Position numbers and translations under genes: made by a program. Positions 44,139 through 55,678 of a DNA stretch of 64,000 bases are shown in pieces. Source of the stretch: Symsagittifera roscoffensis (Eukaryota; Xenacoelomorpha; Acoela; Convolutidae). The notes under the pieces were generated by a model. That model saw only the letters and a list, made by a program, of their open reading frames with translations, had not been told where the DNA came from and made no database searches. Each line of letters begins with the position of its first letter. The stretch's first letter is position 1. Where the stretch lies: positions 38,554,706 through 38,618,705 of the forward strand of contig NC_087064.1 of NCBI RefSeq assembly GCF_963678635.1. Reading direction: 5' to 3'.

Positions 44139-44649
44139 CCGTCAGCCAAATGGTGGCCACATTTGAGCAAACAAAGTACTTAGTTATTTTTTTCCAAAAA
44201 GACAAGTTCAAGATGATGGAATTAAAATAAAACCATTGAACTTATAAAAATTGATGAATGGTAATTAAAATAGAAAAAGTGATGCAATGTATTAAACTTT
44301 TGCAGGTTGCAAATTTTTGTTGGTTTTTTTTATAAAGTTGCTGTACTTTTCAATTACGACGCAGTGATTTAAGTTTTCCTTTTAATTTATTTTTTTTTCT
44401 CGGAGAACTCGATTTTTTGAAGTTTCCGTAGAAATCAACATAGGTGCACGTAGATAGAGCACTGTTTAAAAAAATTAAGATTATCGTATAATTTAGTTAA
44501 TTGGTCGAATGATACCAAATCTTATCGTGTTTTCATTTTTTTTTCAAGGAAAATCACAGTTTTTGAAACTCTTACTATTGACTTACCATGAACAACAAAA
44601 AAATTCATTTTACAATCGATACGTAATTAACCATTGATATTTACCAAAT
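41902..44649 (+). repeat. 2,748-bp tandem duplication, unit 2
   Basis: Direct repeat of 39154-41901. At its right end the R repeat continues past the point where unit 1 was interrupted, so this end shows the original continuation. Confidence 0.95.
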
Positions 44650-44880
44650 TAAAAACGCGCGCCGCGATTTTTGTGAAAAAGTTTTGAATTTCAACACAAA
44701 ATCCAGAAAAAATACCAATTTTTTTTCTATTCTCTCATCATCACACATATCACAAAATTTCACCACTTCTATTCCCTATCTTAATACATTGTGGGCTCTA
44801 CACCAAATTTTATTACATAGGGAGGGCGACCCGATTTCTATTACGTATCTTAGGACATAGGGTCTTAAGTCATGGGGTCA
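44388..44880 (+). repeat. Repeat R, nearly complete (lacks poly-C edge)
   Basis: Runs from the gaagtttccgtag block through acgcgcgccgcga and ttccctatcttaatacatt to ggacatagggtc, then passes directly into the next PolB fragment without the poly-C tract and the ccaacatctac edge. Confidence 0.7.
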
Positions 44881-44884
44881 ACTG

Positions 44885-46133
44885 TATTTGTACTATAGCG
44901 TAACCAAAATTTTATGTTCAGAAAAAGTGCTGCAAAAATTAATTTGCATCGTTTTGCAACAAAAAAAAAGATAGATTTCGACTGTGGAAATTTTTTCAGC
45001 GTTTAATCTCACGATTTTGAAAATGGATCAATTGTGACAACCCACCTCAATTTTTTCTCTTTTCAAAACGAAATGTAATTGAATTTACTGAGGCTATTTA
45101 GGCCAATTGCTATAACAGCTATTGGTGTCTGTTGCGCATCTAAGAATGGAATACTATGTTAAATGAATATAAGCGGTGGGAAAAACTAAAAACCAATAAC
45201 AAAATCAGAAAACTTAACAGAACTCACTTTTCTAAAAAAAAAAGATCTCTTTCAAAAGATTCCCTCCTTGCAAAAAAGAAATATGGATTTTGTTTTGGCT
45301 ATATCGGTGTGATTTAGTAGTTCCAGAATAACTAAAGTCAAAGTTTGCCAACTTTCCTCCAATTTTCAAAAACACCGAAGTGGGACAAAAACAATTTTGG
45401 AGACTACATGAGAAACTATGAAATCAAAAATGAGATGTTAAAACATCTACGGAGAAAGCTGATATCTAGCTTCAAGCCAGAAAGTGGAACATTTACGAAC
45501 CTTCTCTTCAACTTTATTTGGAACTTGGTTTGCATTGCATCAAAATTTTCCGTTTCGTTCAGTTTTCTCTGCAAAAATGTTTCAATAACTTTGTGCAATA
45601 AGTGGTTGACGCTAGGAGAGAGGGAGAGGTAAACCCTTTGTCAGGAATTGTAGCAAAAACAATGAAACTTCTGGGTAATTTCTCCTATGGATATCAGATC
45701 ATGGATAGACTCATGCATGCAATTACAAATTATTATGCATTAAGTATCTAATTTTTTCCTTCGAACGTGTTGCTGTACTCATCAATTGCACAAAAATTGG
45801 GAGCCGAGACTTATCAAAGACGAACTTAGATGCACAGAATTGCTATGTTCGTATAGCAAGAATTATTGCTGCTATGACAACAAGTCAGTTTAATTCAATT
45901 TCAGTAGTAAAAGTTTGAACAAACGAGCTCTAGAAGAATCTTGAGACGGACCCATGTCAAACTACAGGAGAGGGCTCAATGAAGCAATTAACCTAACAAA
46001 TGCAAATGGAGGAATCATAACCGTAAGCCAAATGGTGGCCACATTTGAGCAAACAAAGGAAGGACTCAGTAATTTTTATCCAAAAAGACAAGTTCCAGAT
46101 GATGGAATTCATACAAAACCATTGAACTTGTAA
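44885..46133 (+). pseudogene. PolB pseudogene, third copy (C-terminal part)
   Basis: A more diverged copy of the same region. KWDKNNFGDYMRNYEIKNEM (45345-45430), a motif B-like block (about 45665-45710; LLGNFSYGYQIMDRL), and a C-terminal end better preserved than in the other copies: after NLTNANGG it reads through ITVSQMVATFEQTK and ends FYPKRQVPDDGIHTKPLNL at a TAA near 46131. Stops and frameshifts are present and motif C is again missing, so the motif-C deletion is older than the divergence of these copies. Confidence 0.7.
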
Positions 46134-46303
46134 AAACTGATAAATTCTAAAAAAAAATTAGAAGAAATGATGCGTTGTATTAAATTTTTGCAGGATGCAA
46201 ATTTTGTTGGTTTTTTAATAAAGTTGTCGTAAGTTTCAATTACGACGCAGTGATTTAGTTTTTCTTCGTAATTTATTTTTTTCCTCGGTAAACTCGATTT
46301 TTC

Positions 46304-46797
46304 GAAGCTTCCGTAGATTTCAGCATAGATGCAGGTAGATAGAGCACTGTTTTAAAAAGTAAGATTATCTAATAAATTAGATAATTGGACGAATGATACC
46401 AAATCTTATAGCGTTTTCATTTTTTTTGATGGAAAATGTCAGTTTTTGAAACTCTTACCATTGACTTAAAATATGAACTAAAAAATATTATCCTTTCATT
46501 TCACAATCGGCATGTAATTAACCATTGATATTTACCAAATAAATAACGTGCGGCGAGACTGTTGTGAAAAATTTTTGGATTTCCACACAAAATCCAAATA
46601 AAAACAATTTATTTTCTATTCTCTCATCATTACACATATCACGAAACTTTAGCATTTCTATTCCCAATCTTAATACATTGAAGGCTCTACACTCAATGTT
46701 ATTACATAGCGAGGGCGACCCGAAATCTATTACGTATCTTAAGACATAGGGTCAGCCACGCACCCCCCCCCCATCCACCTTAGCTCCAACATCTACT
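46304..46797 (+). repeat. Repeat R, complete copy with poly-C tract
   Basis: From gaagcttccgtag to ctccaacatctac, including a run of ten C near 46758. Past the edge comes about 190 bp (to about 46980) also found in the 1,419-bp satellite, and then PolB sequence. Confidence 0.72.
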
Positions 46798-46984
46798 ACA
46801 CATTTATTTCAATGATCATTATTTTCAATTATTATGTATCAAGCCACAAATGTTCCGACTTCCTTCTAAAGTCTTTAGAGTAGTGTTCGCAATAAAACAT
46901 GATGATACTTGCAACAAAAAATTCGAAGTTCGTTTCGTAGACGCTATGTAATACACATGTCGCGGGTTGTTTGTTCGAAATTGG

Positions 46985-48150
46985 CTAAATTGGCTGAACT
47001 GAATGAAAAATTAATTGAAACAAGCTGTGATTCGGAAAAGACTGTTCTTCGTCCTAATGTAGTTCAACTATAGTTTAAAATCAAAATTTTTTTGTCCAGA
47101 AAAAAATGCTGCCTAAATCGACTTGCATAGTTTTCAGCAGAAAGTGTCAGATTTCGACTGTGGAGAATTTTTCAGCGTTTAGTCTAACGATTTTGAAAAT
47201 GGATCAACTGTGACAACCTTCCTCAATAATTGCTCTTTTCGAAACAAAATGTAATTGAATTTGCTTGAAGCTATTTAGAGCATTTGCTATGTAAGCCATT
47301 TGGGTCTGTTAGGCATCTAAGATTGCAATAGTATGCTGAAGAAATGTGGGAGTGTGAGTGGTGGGGAAAATTCAATACCACTGATAAGAACAAAACTCAT
47401 GTCAGAGCTCACATTTCTGAAAAAGACCTCTTTCTATAGTTTTCCTTCATGCAAAAATACAGGATAGATTTTTTTTGGCTATGTTCAGTGTGATTAAGTT
47501 GTTCCAGAAGAACTAAAACCATAGATTGTCATCTTTCCTCCAATTTTCAAAAACACCGAAGTGGGTTGAAAACGATATTGGAGACTACATGAGAAATTAT
47601 GCAATCAAAAACGAGACGTAAATACATCCTCAGAGAATGCTGACATCTAGCTTCAAGCTAGAAAATGGAACAGCTAGAAAAAATCGAACAGCTATAAACC
47701 CTCTCTTCAACTTTTATTTGGAACTTGGTTTGCATTGCACCAAAATTTACCGTTTCGTTCAGTTTTCTCTGCAGAAATGTTTCAATAGTTTCGTTCAATC
47801 AGTGCTTGATGCGAGAAGAGAAGGAGATGAAAACCCTCTATCAGAGTTTGTAGCAAAAGCAATGAAACTTTTGTGTAATTCCTCCTATGGATATCAGATC
47901 ATGGATAGATTCAGGCATACAGTCACAAATTAACTGAACGATGATATCCTTAACAATGAATCCTTTATCAAAAGACTGAAAACAGTTGAAGAAGACATAT
48001 ATGAGGTGGAGTTGTTAAAACCAACCAATGAACGCAGTGAACCCATTATTGTTGGGTTTTTCATACTGCTGTACGCAAAGCTGAGAATATTGGAGCTCTT
48101 TTACAACTTCTTTGACAAGTTCTGTGATGTTAACCAATTTCTTGGTAATT
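46985..48150 (+). pseudogene. PolB pseudogene, fourth copy (motif B region)
   Basis: The best-preserved motif B region: frame 47637-47933 reads LTSSFKLENGTA, CFNSFVQSVLDARREGDENP, then KLLCNSSYGYQIMDRF (motif B, N-S-x-Y-G intact). After a stop it continues YEVELLKPTNERSEPIIVGF and LYAKLRILELFYNFFDKFCD (48006-48130). The sequence then passes into repeat R before the expected motif C. Upstream (46985-47640) the same non-coding and coding debris as in the other copies is present. Not functional. Confidence 0.72.
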
Positions 48151-48179
48151 TAGATTTTTTTCTCAGAAAACTTGATTTT

Positions 48180-48676
48180 TTTGAAGTTTCCGTAGGTTTC
48201 AGCATAGACGTAGGTAGATAGAGCACTGTTTTGAAAAGTATCTGTTTCGATCATCAATTAATAGTTTGTTGGTCGAAAAATACCAAATCTTATCGTGTTT
48301 TCAATACTCTTTTCAAATCTCAGTTTTTGAAACTCTTACCATTGACTTGCCATGACCAAAAAAATATTATATCTTCGTTTCACAATCGACACGTAATTAA
48401 CCATTGATCTTAACCAACTAAGAAACGCGCGCCGAGATTTTTGCGAAAAAACTAGACATTTCCACGCAAAATCCAAAAAATTACCTATTTTCTTTCTGTT
48501 CTTTTACCATCACAAACCATGAAAGTTTAACACCTCTATTCTCTATCTTAATACATCGTAGGCTCTATACCCAATGTTAATACATAGCGAGGCTGACCCA
48601 AAATCTATTACGTATCTTAATACATATGGTCAGCCACGCACCCCCCCCCCCTCCACCTTAGCTCCAACATCTACTA
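48180..48676 (+). repeat. Repeat R, complete copy, first of satellite array
   Basis: Starts at the gaagtttccgtagg block, which is fused to PolB debris, and ends at ctccaacatctac after a C run near 48642. Its later part is the start of the first 1,419-bp unit. Confidence 0.7.
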
Positions 48677-51600
48677 TTCATTTTTTTCAATGATCATTAT
48701 GTTCAATCATTATATATCAAGCCATAAAAAATCCGACTGCCTTCTAAGTTCTATAGAGTAGTGTTCGCTATAAAATATGATTATACTTGCAACAAAAAAC
48801 AAAAAAATTCAAAAACTCGTTTCTTAGACGCTATGTAAGACTTATGTCGGGCGTTGTTTGTCCAAAATTGGCTAAATTGGCAATTCTTTGACCCCATAAA
48901 TTTAAAAAAATATTAATCACTGGTGATATACCTCCTGAACTTTGTGCTCAGGACACAAACAGTTTTGTATATTGCATGATGAAAAAAAGTTCCGTCGGAA
49001 ATTGCTGGTCAAAAAGACGAAATTTGTTTGTTGAAAAGAAAACCACTGCAGTCACAAATATTCAATCGATTTCTTCGACAGCCGGAACGAAAAACCAATT
49101 CAATATAAACACACGCATCTGATTGGCCAGAAGTTCTTTGCGTTGCTAAAAGTTTTGGGGGCGTAGCAGTTATCATGTGTGCCTTTTAGCATGCGTAACA
49201 GCTGCTACTGGGTGTGCGCTCAAACCAAAAACAAATTAGCTAAGAAGTTAATTTACATTTTGACAACTCCTTCTGATTTTTTTAGGTAGGGGAGTTGAAA
49301 TTTCACTTTGGCCTTATCAAGAATTTGGCGAAGTGTAAGCTGTTCAAAATGGCAAATTTAAGTAAACAAAACCTGAAATAGCAAATCTATAACCTTCACT
49401 CTTTTACATGGGCATACTTATCGACACACATGTTAAAAGACTGGTCCTGGGAAGTTTCAACTAAACAAGTACTGGATAATAGGAAAAGAGCATTTATTTT
49501 TAGCTAGGTTGAACACGTAACTGATTAAGATTAGCAGTCAAATATTTTATCTTCAAATTATTTTTTTCTTCTAAATTGTCAATTAATAAGTACTTTCATC
49601 CAAAACGTAAAAAATTTAACCTGTTAACCAAATTATTAAAGTATCTGTTTTGAAAAGTATCTGTTTCGATCATCAATTAATAGTTTGTTGGTCGAAAAAT
49701 ACCAAATCTTATCGTGTTTTCAATACTCTTTTCAAATCTCAGTTTTTGAAACTCTTACCATTGACTTGCCATGACCAAAAAAATATTATATCTTCGTTTC
49801 ACAATCGACACGTAATTAACCATTGATCTTAACCAACTAAGTAACGCGCGCCGAGATTTTTGCGAAAAAACTAGACATTTCCACGCAAAATCCAAAAAAG
49901 TACCTATTTTCTTTCTGTTCTTTCACCATCACAAACCATGAAAGTTTAACACCTCTATTCTGTATCTTAATACATCGAAGGCTCTATACCCAATGTTAAT
50001 ACATAGCGAGGCTGACCCGAAATCTATTACGTATCTTAATACATAGGGTCAGCCACGCACCCCCCCCCCCCCACCTTAGCTCCAACATCTACTATTCATT
50101 TTTTTCAATGATCATTATGTTCAATCATTATATATCAAGCCATAAAAAATCCGACTTCCTTCTAAGTTCTATAGAGTAGTGTTTGCTATAAAATATGATT
50201 ATACTTGCAACAAAAAACAAAAAAGTTCAAAAACTCGTTTCTTAGACGCTATGTAAGACTTATGTCGGGCGTTGTTTGTTCAAAATTGGCTAAATTGGCA
50301 ATTCTTTGACCCCATAAATTTAAAAAAATAATAATAACTGGTGATATACCTCCTGAACTTTGTGCTCAGGACACAAATAGTTTTGTATATTGCATGATGA
50401 AAAAAAGTTCCGTCGGAAATTGCTGGTCAAAAAGACGAAATTTGTCTGTTGAAAAGAAAACCACTGCAGTCACAAATATTCAATCGATTACTTCGACAGT
50501 CGGAACGAAAAACCAATTCAATATAAAAACACGCATCTGATTGGCCAGAAGTTCTTTGCGTTGCTAAAAGTTTTGGGGGCGTAGCAGTTATCATGTGTGC
50601 CTTTTAGCATGCGTAACTGCTTTAACTGGGTGTGCGCTCAAACCAAAAACAAATTAGCTAAGAAGTTAATATAAATTTTGACAACTCCTTCTGATTTTTT
50701 TTAGGTAGGGGAGTTGAAATTTCACTTTGGCCTTATCAAGAATTTGGCGAAGTGTAAGCTGTTCAAAATGGCAAATTTAAGTAAACAAAACCTGAAATAG
50801 CAAATCTATAACCTTCACTCTTTTACATGGGCATACTTATCGACACACATGTTAAGAGACTGGTCCTGGGAAGTTTCAACTAAACAAGTACTGGATAATA
50901 GGAAAAGATCATTCATTTTTAGCTAGGTTGAACACGTAACTGATTAAGATTAGCAGTCAAATAGTTTATCTTCAAATTATTTTTTTCTTCTAAATTGTCA
51001 ATTAATAAGTACTTTCGTCCAAAACGTAAAAAATTTAACCTGTTAACCAAATTATCAAAGTATCTGTTTTGAAAAGTATCTGTTTTGATCATCAATTAAT
51101 AGTTTGTTGGTCGAAAAATACCAAATCTTATCGTGTTTTCAATACTCTTTTCAAATCTCAGTTTTTGAAACTCTTACCATTGACTTGCCATGACCAAAAA
51201 AATATTATATCTTCGTTTCACAATCGACACGTAATTAACCATTGATCTTAACCAACTAAGTAACGCGCGCCGAGATTTTTGCGAAAAAACTAGACATTTC
51301 CACGCAAAATCCAAAAAAGTACCTATTTTCTTTCTGTTCTTTTACCATCACAAACCATGAAAGTTTAACACCTCTATTCTGTATCTTAATACATCGTAGG
51401 CTCTATACCCAATGTTAATACATAGCGAGGCTGACCCGAAATCTATTACGTATCTTAATACATAGGGTCAGCCACGCACCCCCCCCCCCCCCCCCTCCCC
51501 CTCCACCTTAGCTCCAACATCTACTATTCATTTTTTTCAATGATCATTATGTTCAATCATTATATATCAAGCCATAAAAAATCCGACTTCCTTCTAAGTT

Positions 51601-52485
51601 CTATAGAGTAGTGTTTGCTATAAAATATGATTATACTTGCAACAAAAAACAAAAAAATTCAAAAACTCGTTTCTTAGACGCTATGTAAGACTTATGTCGG
51701 GCGTTGTTTGTTCAAAATTGGCTAAATTGGCAATTCTTTGACCCCATAAATTTAAAAAAATAATAATAACTGGTGATATACCTCCTGAACTTTGTGCTCA
51801 GGACACAAATAGTTTTGTATATTGCATGATGAAAAAAAGTTCCGTCGGAAATTGCTGGTCAAAAAGACGAAATTTGTCTGTTGAAAAGAAAACCACTGCA
51901 GTCACAAATATTCAATCGATTTCTTCGACAGCCGGAACGAAAAACCAATTCAATATAAACACACGCATCTGATTGGCCAGAAGTTCTTTGCGTTGCTAAA
52001 AGTTTTGGGGGCGTAGCAGTTATCATGTGTGCCTTTTAGCATGCGTAACTGCTTTAACTGGGTGTGCGCTCAAACCAAAAACAAATTAGCTAAGAAGTTA
52101 ATTTAAATTTTGACAACTCCTTCTGATTTTTTTTAGGTAGGGGAGTTGAAATTTCACTTTGGCCTTATCAAGAATTTGGCGAAGTGTAAGCTGTTCAAAA
52201 TGGCAAATTTAAGTAAACAAAACCTGAAATAGCAAATCTATAACCTTCACTCTTTTACATGGGCATACTTATCGACACACATGTTAAGAGACTGGTCCTG
52301 GGAAGTTTCAACTAAACAAGTACTGGATAATAGGAAAAGATCATTCATTTTTAGCTAGGTTGAACACGTAACTGATTAAGATTAGCAGTCAAATAGTTTA
52401 TCTTCAAATTATTTTTTCTTCTAAATTGTCAATTAATAAGTACTTTCGTCCAAAACGTAAAAGATTTAACCTGTTAACCAAACTA
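48228..52485 (+). repeat. Satellite-like array, three 1,419-bp units
   Basis: The word gttttgaaaagtatctg starts units at 48228, 49647 and 51066, a period of exactly 1,419 bases each time; the third unit ends near 52485. Each unit has most of repeat R (about 450 bp), a poly-C tract of different length in each unit, the 190-bp flank, and about 750 bp not seen elsewhere in the window, with an inverted CCAAT word (gattggcc), gggggcgtagc and a tataaa-like word. No open frame is conserved. The units differ by a few bases. Confidence 0.93.
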
Positions 52486-53141
52486 TCACGGTCTTCTACG
52501 GGTGGTACACGACACCCCATTTCTACTTCCCCATATGCTGACACAAAAACATTTTTCCTCCTCCCAAAAATACACCTGAAGCTTGCCTTTTAAACGCGTT
52601 CCCACCATGAGTTCACCCGTAATGCGACAACACTCGCAAGAAAAGGCAACTCGCATTAAATGTCAACTTGCATTGTACTCACCGCCGCAGTTTTGCGAGC
52701 TTGCCAACAGTGGGTAGGACTTTATACGAAATTTAGAACCGGCGACATTAAAACCGAGAATATAACGTTTCCTATTAGCTTCAAAACTTGCCAGTTGTCG
52801 CTTTCCTTAAACTTTGCGAGTTGTCTTTTGTTGCGAGTTGTCTTTTGTTGCGAGTTGTCTTTTGCTGCGAGTTGTCGCGGTACCGTGTTCACCACTACAC
52901 AGAGGTTACCTTTTGCATGCGACGATGGGGGTCGGGCATGTTTGTGTGTGTAAAGATAAAGTGGGCTGTGAAAGTACGTGCGAATAAGTGAGTGCTGGGG
53001 AGAGATTAGGTCTGCAAAAGGTGTTGGAATATATCAAGGGTAGGGCAGATTTTTAACATTTAACTTGTAGATAACTTTAAGAATTTTTTATTTTATGTCA
53101 ATTTACTAGGCTAGAAATTATTCAGTCAAACCGTTATTTTA
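52486..53141. other. Spacer with a 17-bp minisatellite
   Basis: GC-richer than its surroundings (many gcgag/ctcgc words), with no recognised gene. Overlapping open frames (52660-52991) arise from the repeats. Confidence 0.45.
52816..52880 (+). repeat. 17-bp minisatellite, nearly four copies
   Basis: Copies of gcgagttgtcttttgtt start at 52816, 52833, 52850 and 52867. A diverged inverted copy (aaaaggcaactcgc) lies about 165 bases upstream, near 52640, so a hairpin is possible. Confidence 0.85.
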
Positions 53142-53753
53142 TCAGCTCTGTTTTACCCTGTTTTGTTTTTCTGCCTTGGTTTGTTTTTTTCTTTGGCTTT
53201 TTTTGTTGCCAGATGACCCTGAGCCAGACCCTTCATTTTTCGGCTTTTTTTCTTTTTTGGGTGTTACTTCCTTCTCGCAGATCCAAGCGTTATCCTTGCA
53301 CATGATGTTGTGTTTGAACCAGTGAAAAGTAAGCTCCTGGCCGGGATCAAAGAAATCGAAATGCACACTGTCAATGTGGGGAATTCCAATGGGTTGCAAC
53401 TGCCTCCCGGCTATCGTGTATGGAGCACCAGGTATAACACTATCGCCGTGGCTTCGTCTTAAGTTTCCCGGCCCAAATCCGACCTTGACAATTATGTTTT
53501 CACATGACGACAGTGGAGATTTTATAGCCTGAAACGTTAATTTTTCGCATGGGACTACTTTATGAATTCAAAAGTATATTGAGTGTACCATAATAAAGTT
53601 GAGTGGTTTGTTTTCGTCGTCATAATCTATCAGTTTGGCCATATACTGTTCAGGATCCCACCTCTTGTTGTGCAGTCCATGCACGAGATATTTCATCGTT
53701 TGAGATACACAACAGTAACCTAAATTCAAATATACCAGGTAGAGTTGATCCAC
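53142..53753 (-). CDS. Unrecognised gene, last two exons
   Basis: The terminal exon (53528-53142) follows an acceptor gtttcag and reads AIKSPLSSCENIIVKVGFGP, then HIDSVHFDFFDPGQELTFHW, KDNAWICEKE and a Lys-rich, Gly/Ser-containing tail (TPKKEKKPKNEGSGSGS) before a TGA. The previous exon (53753-53589) reads YCCVSQTMKYLVHGLHNKRW and IDYDDENKPLNFIM. The 60-bp intron (53588-53529; gtacactc...gtttcag) joins them in phase 0 without changing frame. The acceptor for the upstream exon (gcatag) is less sure. The balanced composition and four or so cysteines suggest a folded, perhaps extracellular or structural, host protein with a basic tail. Family and upstream exons not identified. Confidence 0.55.
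53529..53588 (-). other. 60-bp GT-AG intron
   Basis: Begins gtacactc and ends cgtttcag on the minus strand. It contains an in-frame TGA if read through, so splicing is required to connect the two flanking coding stretches. Confidence 0.55.
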
Positions 53754-54113
53754 CTATGCAGCGACCAAAGGTGTCGACTCGTTATCTTTCTCCACATTAC
53801 ACGCCAAAAAATGACCCTACGTTAACATGCTCTACTTTGAGATATTGCTTTGCTTAAGATTTTGTTGAAAAGTAGAAAAATAGTTTTTATCGATTTGCCG
53901 GCTCATGTATTATGTATCGATTCCCGTCAACCGTTATGACTTGGATCAAAGAGCGATCATTTGATCGATCTTTTTAGTCGATATATTAATCAGCATCCAA
54001 CTGGGCGCTAGCTGAGGATTCTGCACTCATAGTTAAATTCATGATTTTAAAGACCATAGAGCTCTTTTCTAATTAAATAAGGGGCGGAGCTGCAGCTATG
54101 AGCACTCTAAAAT

Positions 54114-54405
54114 TTACTCATGCTTTGCAAGGTGTATAGTTTTTGAATGCGTTTTTCGAGGGAGCAGAAAAGTTTGCGCCTGTTTATAATTTAGTTTGGT
54201 TTTCTTTAGCAAAAAAGTCGAGAACTCATCTGGATTCGCACCTGGATTCTCAAAATCTACCATGTTGATTCTATGCCACTGGTCCTGAATGAGGATTCCG
54301 AACCAGGCTCTTACAGCCTGTATGTCATAGGCTGGCTGTGATAGGTTTTCCGTGTCGTTCAAGTAGGGATTCTGGGTCCTGTACAGATCCAGACAGTAGT
54401 AGTGG
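54114..54405 (-). CDS. Unrecognised gene, terminal exon
   Basis: After an acceptor ttttttag (exon start 54405) the frame reads HYYCLDLYRTQNPYLNDTEN, QPAYDIQAVRAWFGILIQDQ, VDFENPGANPDEFSTFLLKK and ends LPRKTHSKTIHLAKHE at TAA 54114. Amino-acid use is clearly coding-like (Trp, His, Pro, Asp in AT-rich DNA). It lies 360 bp upstream of the exons at 53753-53142 on the same strand but ends in its own stop, so it is probably a separate gene or an alternative 3' end. No upstream exon could be fixed. Function unknown. Confidence 0.5.
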
Positions 54406-54969
54406 CTAAAAAATTCTAAAGTTTGAAAAAAAAAACGTCGGAGGAAACGAGTTGAAGTGTCCTATTTGGACTTTGACAACGTGAAAAAAGTATGAATGCC
54501 ATTCTTCGGCAAGTTTAACTTGAATTTTTCAACCAGCGCAGCTCTTTTGAAAAATACGACAAAACCAAACAAGACTACTCGTATCAGGGCTGAAGCCCTG
54601 AATGTTCCGACTACATTTTAAGGTCTATGTAGCAAGGTGCATTGATGAATTTTTCGAAAATAAAGAAAAAAAACTATTTAAAAAAAAACATTTTTTTTTG
54701 AAAATTATCATCATCCCACACGCCATATTAAGTACTACGTGATACCATTTGCTTCTAATAACGTATCAACTAAGATAAATAATTTGCTCCAACCAATTTG
54801 GAACGAATTATAAGATGGAATAAATATCTTAATTGTACCAAGTTGGCAATCTGAAAACCCCATAAGTTTACAAAAATTAACCACAAGTTAAATATCTTTT
54901 CAACTTTGAGTTCAAGAGAACAATATGACTGATTTTAAAAAAGAATCCATTAAAAATTCAAAGTTTGTT
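54406..54969. other. Spacer, no gene recognised
   Basis: AT-rich, with a small hairpin (cagggct gaa gccctg near 54586) and a run of A/T near 54660-54710. Confidence 0.4.
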
Positions 54970-55250
54970 TGGAGTATCATATTCACTAAATTCTATTTGA
55001 AAACTGAACTAATATTAAAGTTGAATAAATAGTAAAGTTAATAAGTTGTTGTGGGGTTAATAAAAATGTTAAGCAACTATAGTCTTTCCATGGTTTACAA
55101 AGAGTGAGTTAGATTTAGCACCGCAAAACTGATGAACATAAAATACACGATTGGCAGATAGCTATTTCATAGCGATCAAACGATCAACATCAAGTGATTA
55201 TAGGACAATTCGATTCAACCTCATGTCCTTAAACACTTGGTGGTCAACAC
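54970..55250 (-). repeat. Gypsy 3' LTR
   Basis: About 281 bp, minus strand starting TGTTGACC and ending ...CTCCA. The inner part (ctatttgaaaactgaactaatattaaag near 54990, in pieces) matches the last 45 bases of the window, where the 5' LTR begins (ttatctgaaaattgaac). The purine-rich stretch before it on the minus strand (AGAGAGTAAATGGGGTGC) may be the polypurine tract. Confidence 0.65.
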
Positions 55251-55678
55251 AATAGCACCCCATTTACTCTCTAGGAAATTTTCCTAGAAGATATGAATTT
55301 CATTTCACTATAAACAAAGAGTTTAAGAGTTATAAAAGTTCAACCTTCTTTTCATCTAATAGTTTACTTCCCCAGAACTTGGTCTGGTTTATAAACCGCA
55401 AACATAGATGTTTTCAACTTCCACCTTTTCACCTTGGCGACGGTGACAGCGTGTTCCCTGACGAAGGCGTAATATACCCAGGCAACACTGGAGTTTTCTG
55501 AAGCTTCTCCTTGCCTGATTTTCTCTTCCACACACTTACTGAGTGTTTTAGCGGACTGCCGAAGAACTGAGTTTGCCGCTTACTTCTGCTTGATGACCTG
55601 TTCGAACTATTTAGTACTTCTGAGTCTTTGTCTCCGTCTCCACTCCTTTTGCCTCGTTTCTTCTCTTGTCTAGATAGT

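Noticed and set aside
51479-51500. Poly-C tracts as telomeric repeats
   Set aside because: Homopolymer C runs inside a dispersed repeat, with no telomere-type hexamers.
48228-52485. CRISPR array or rRNA/5S/tRNA gene cluster in the 1,419-bp repeats
   Set aside because: Units are long and contiguous without spacers. No B-box, 5S or rRNA-like words were seen.
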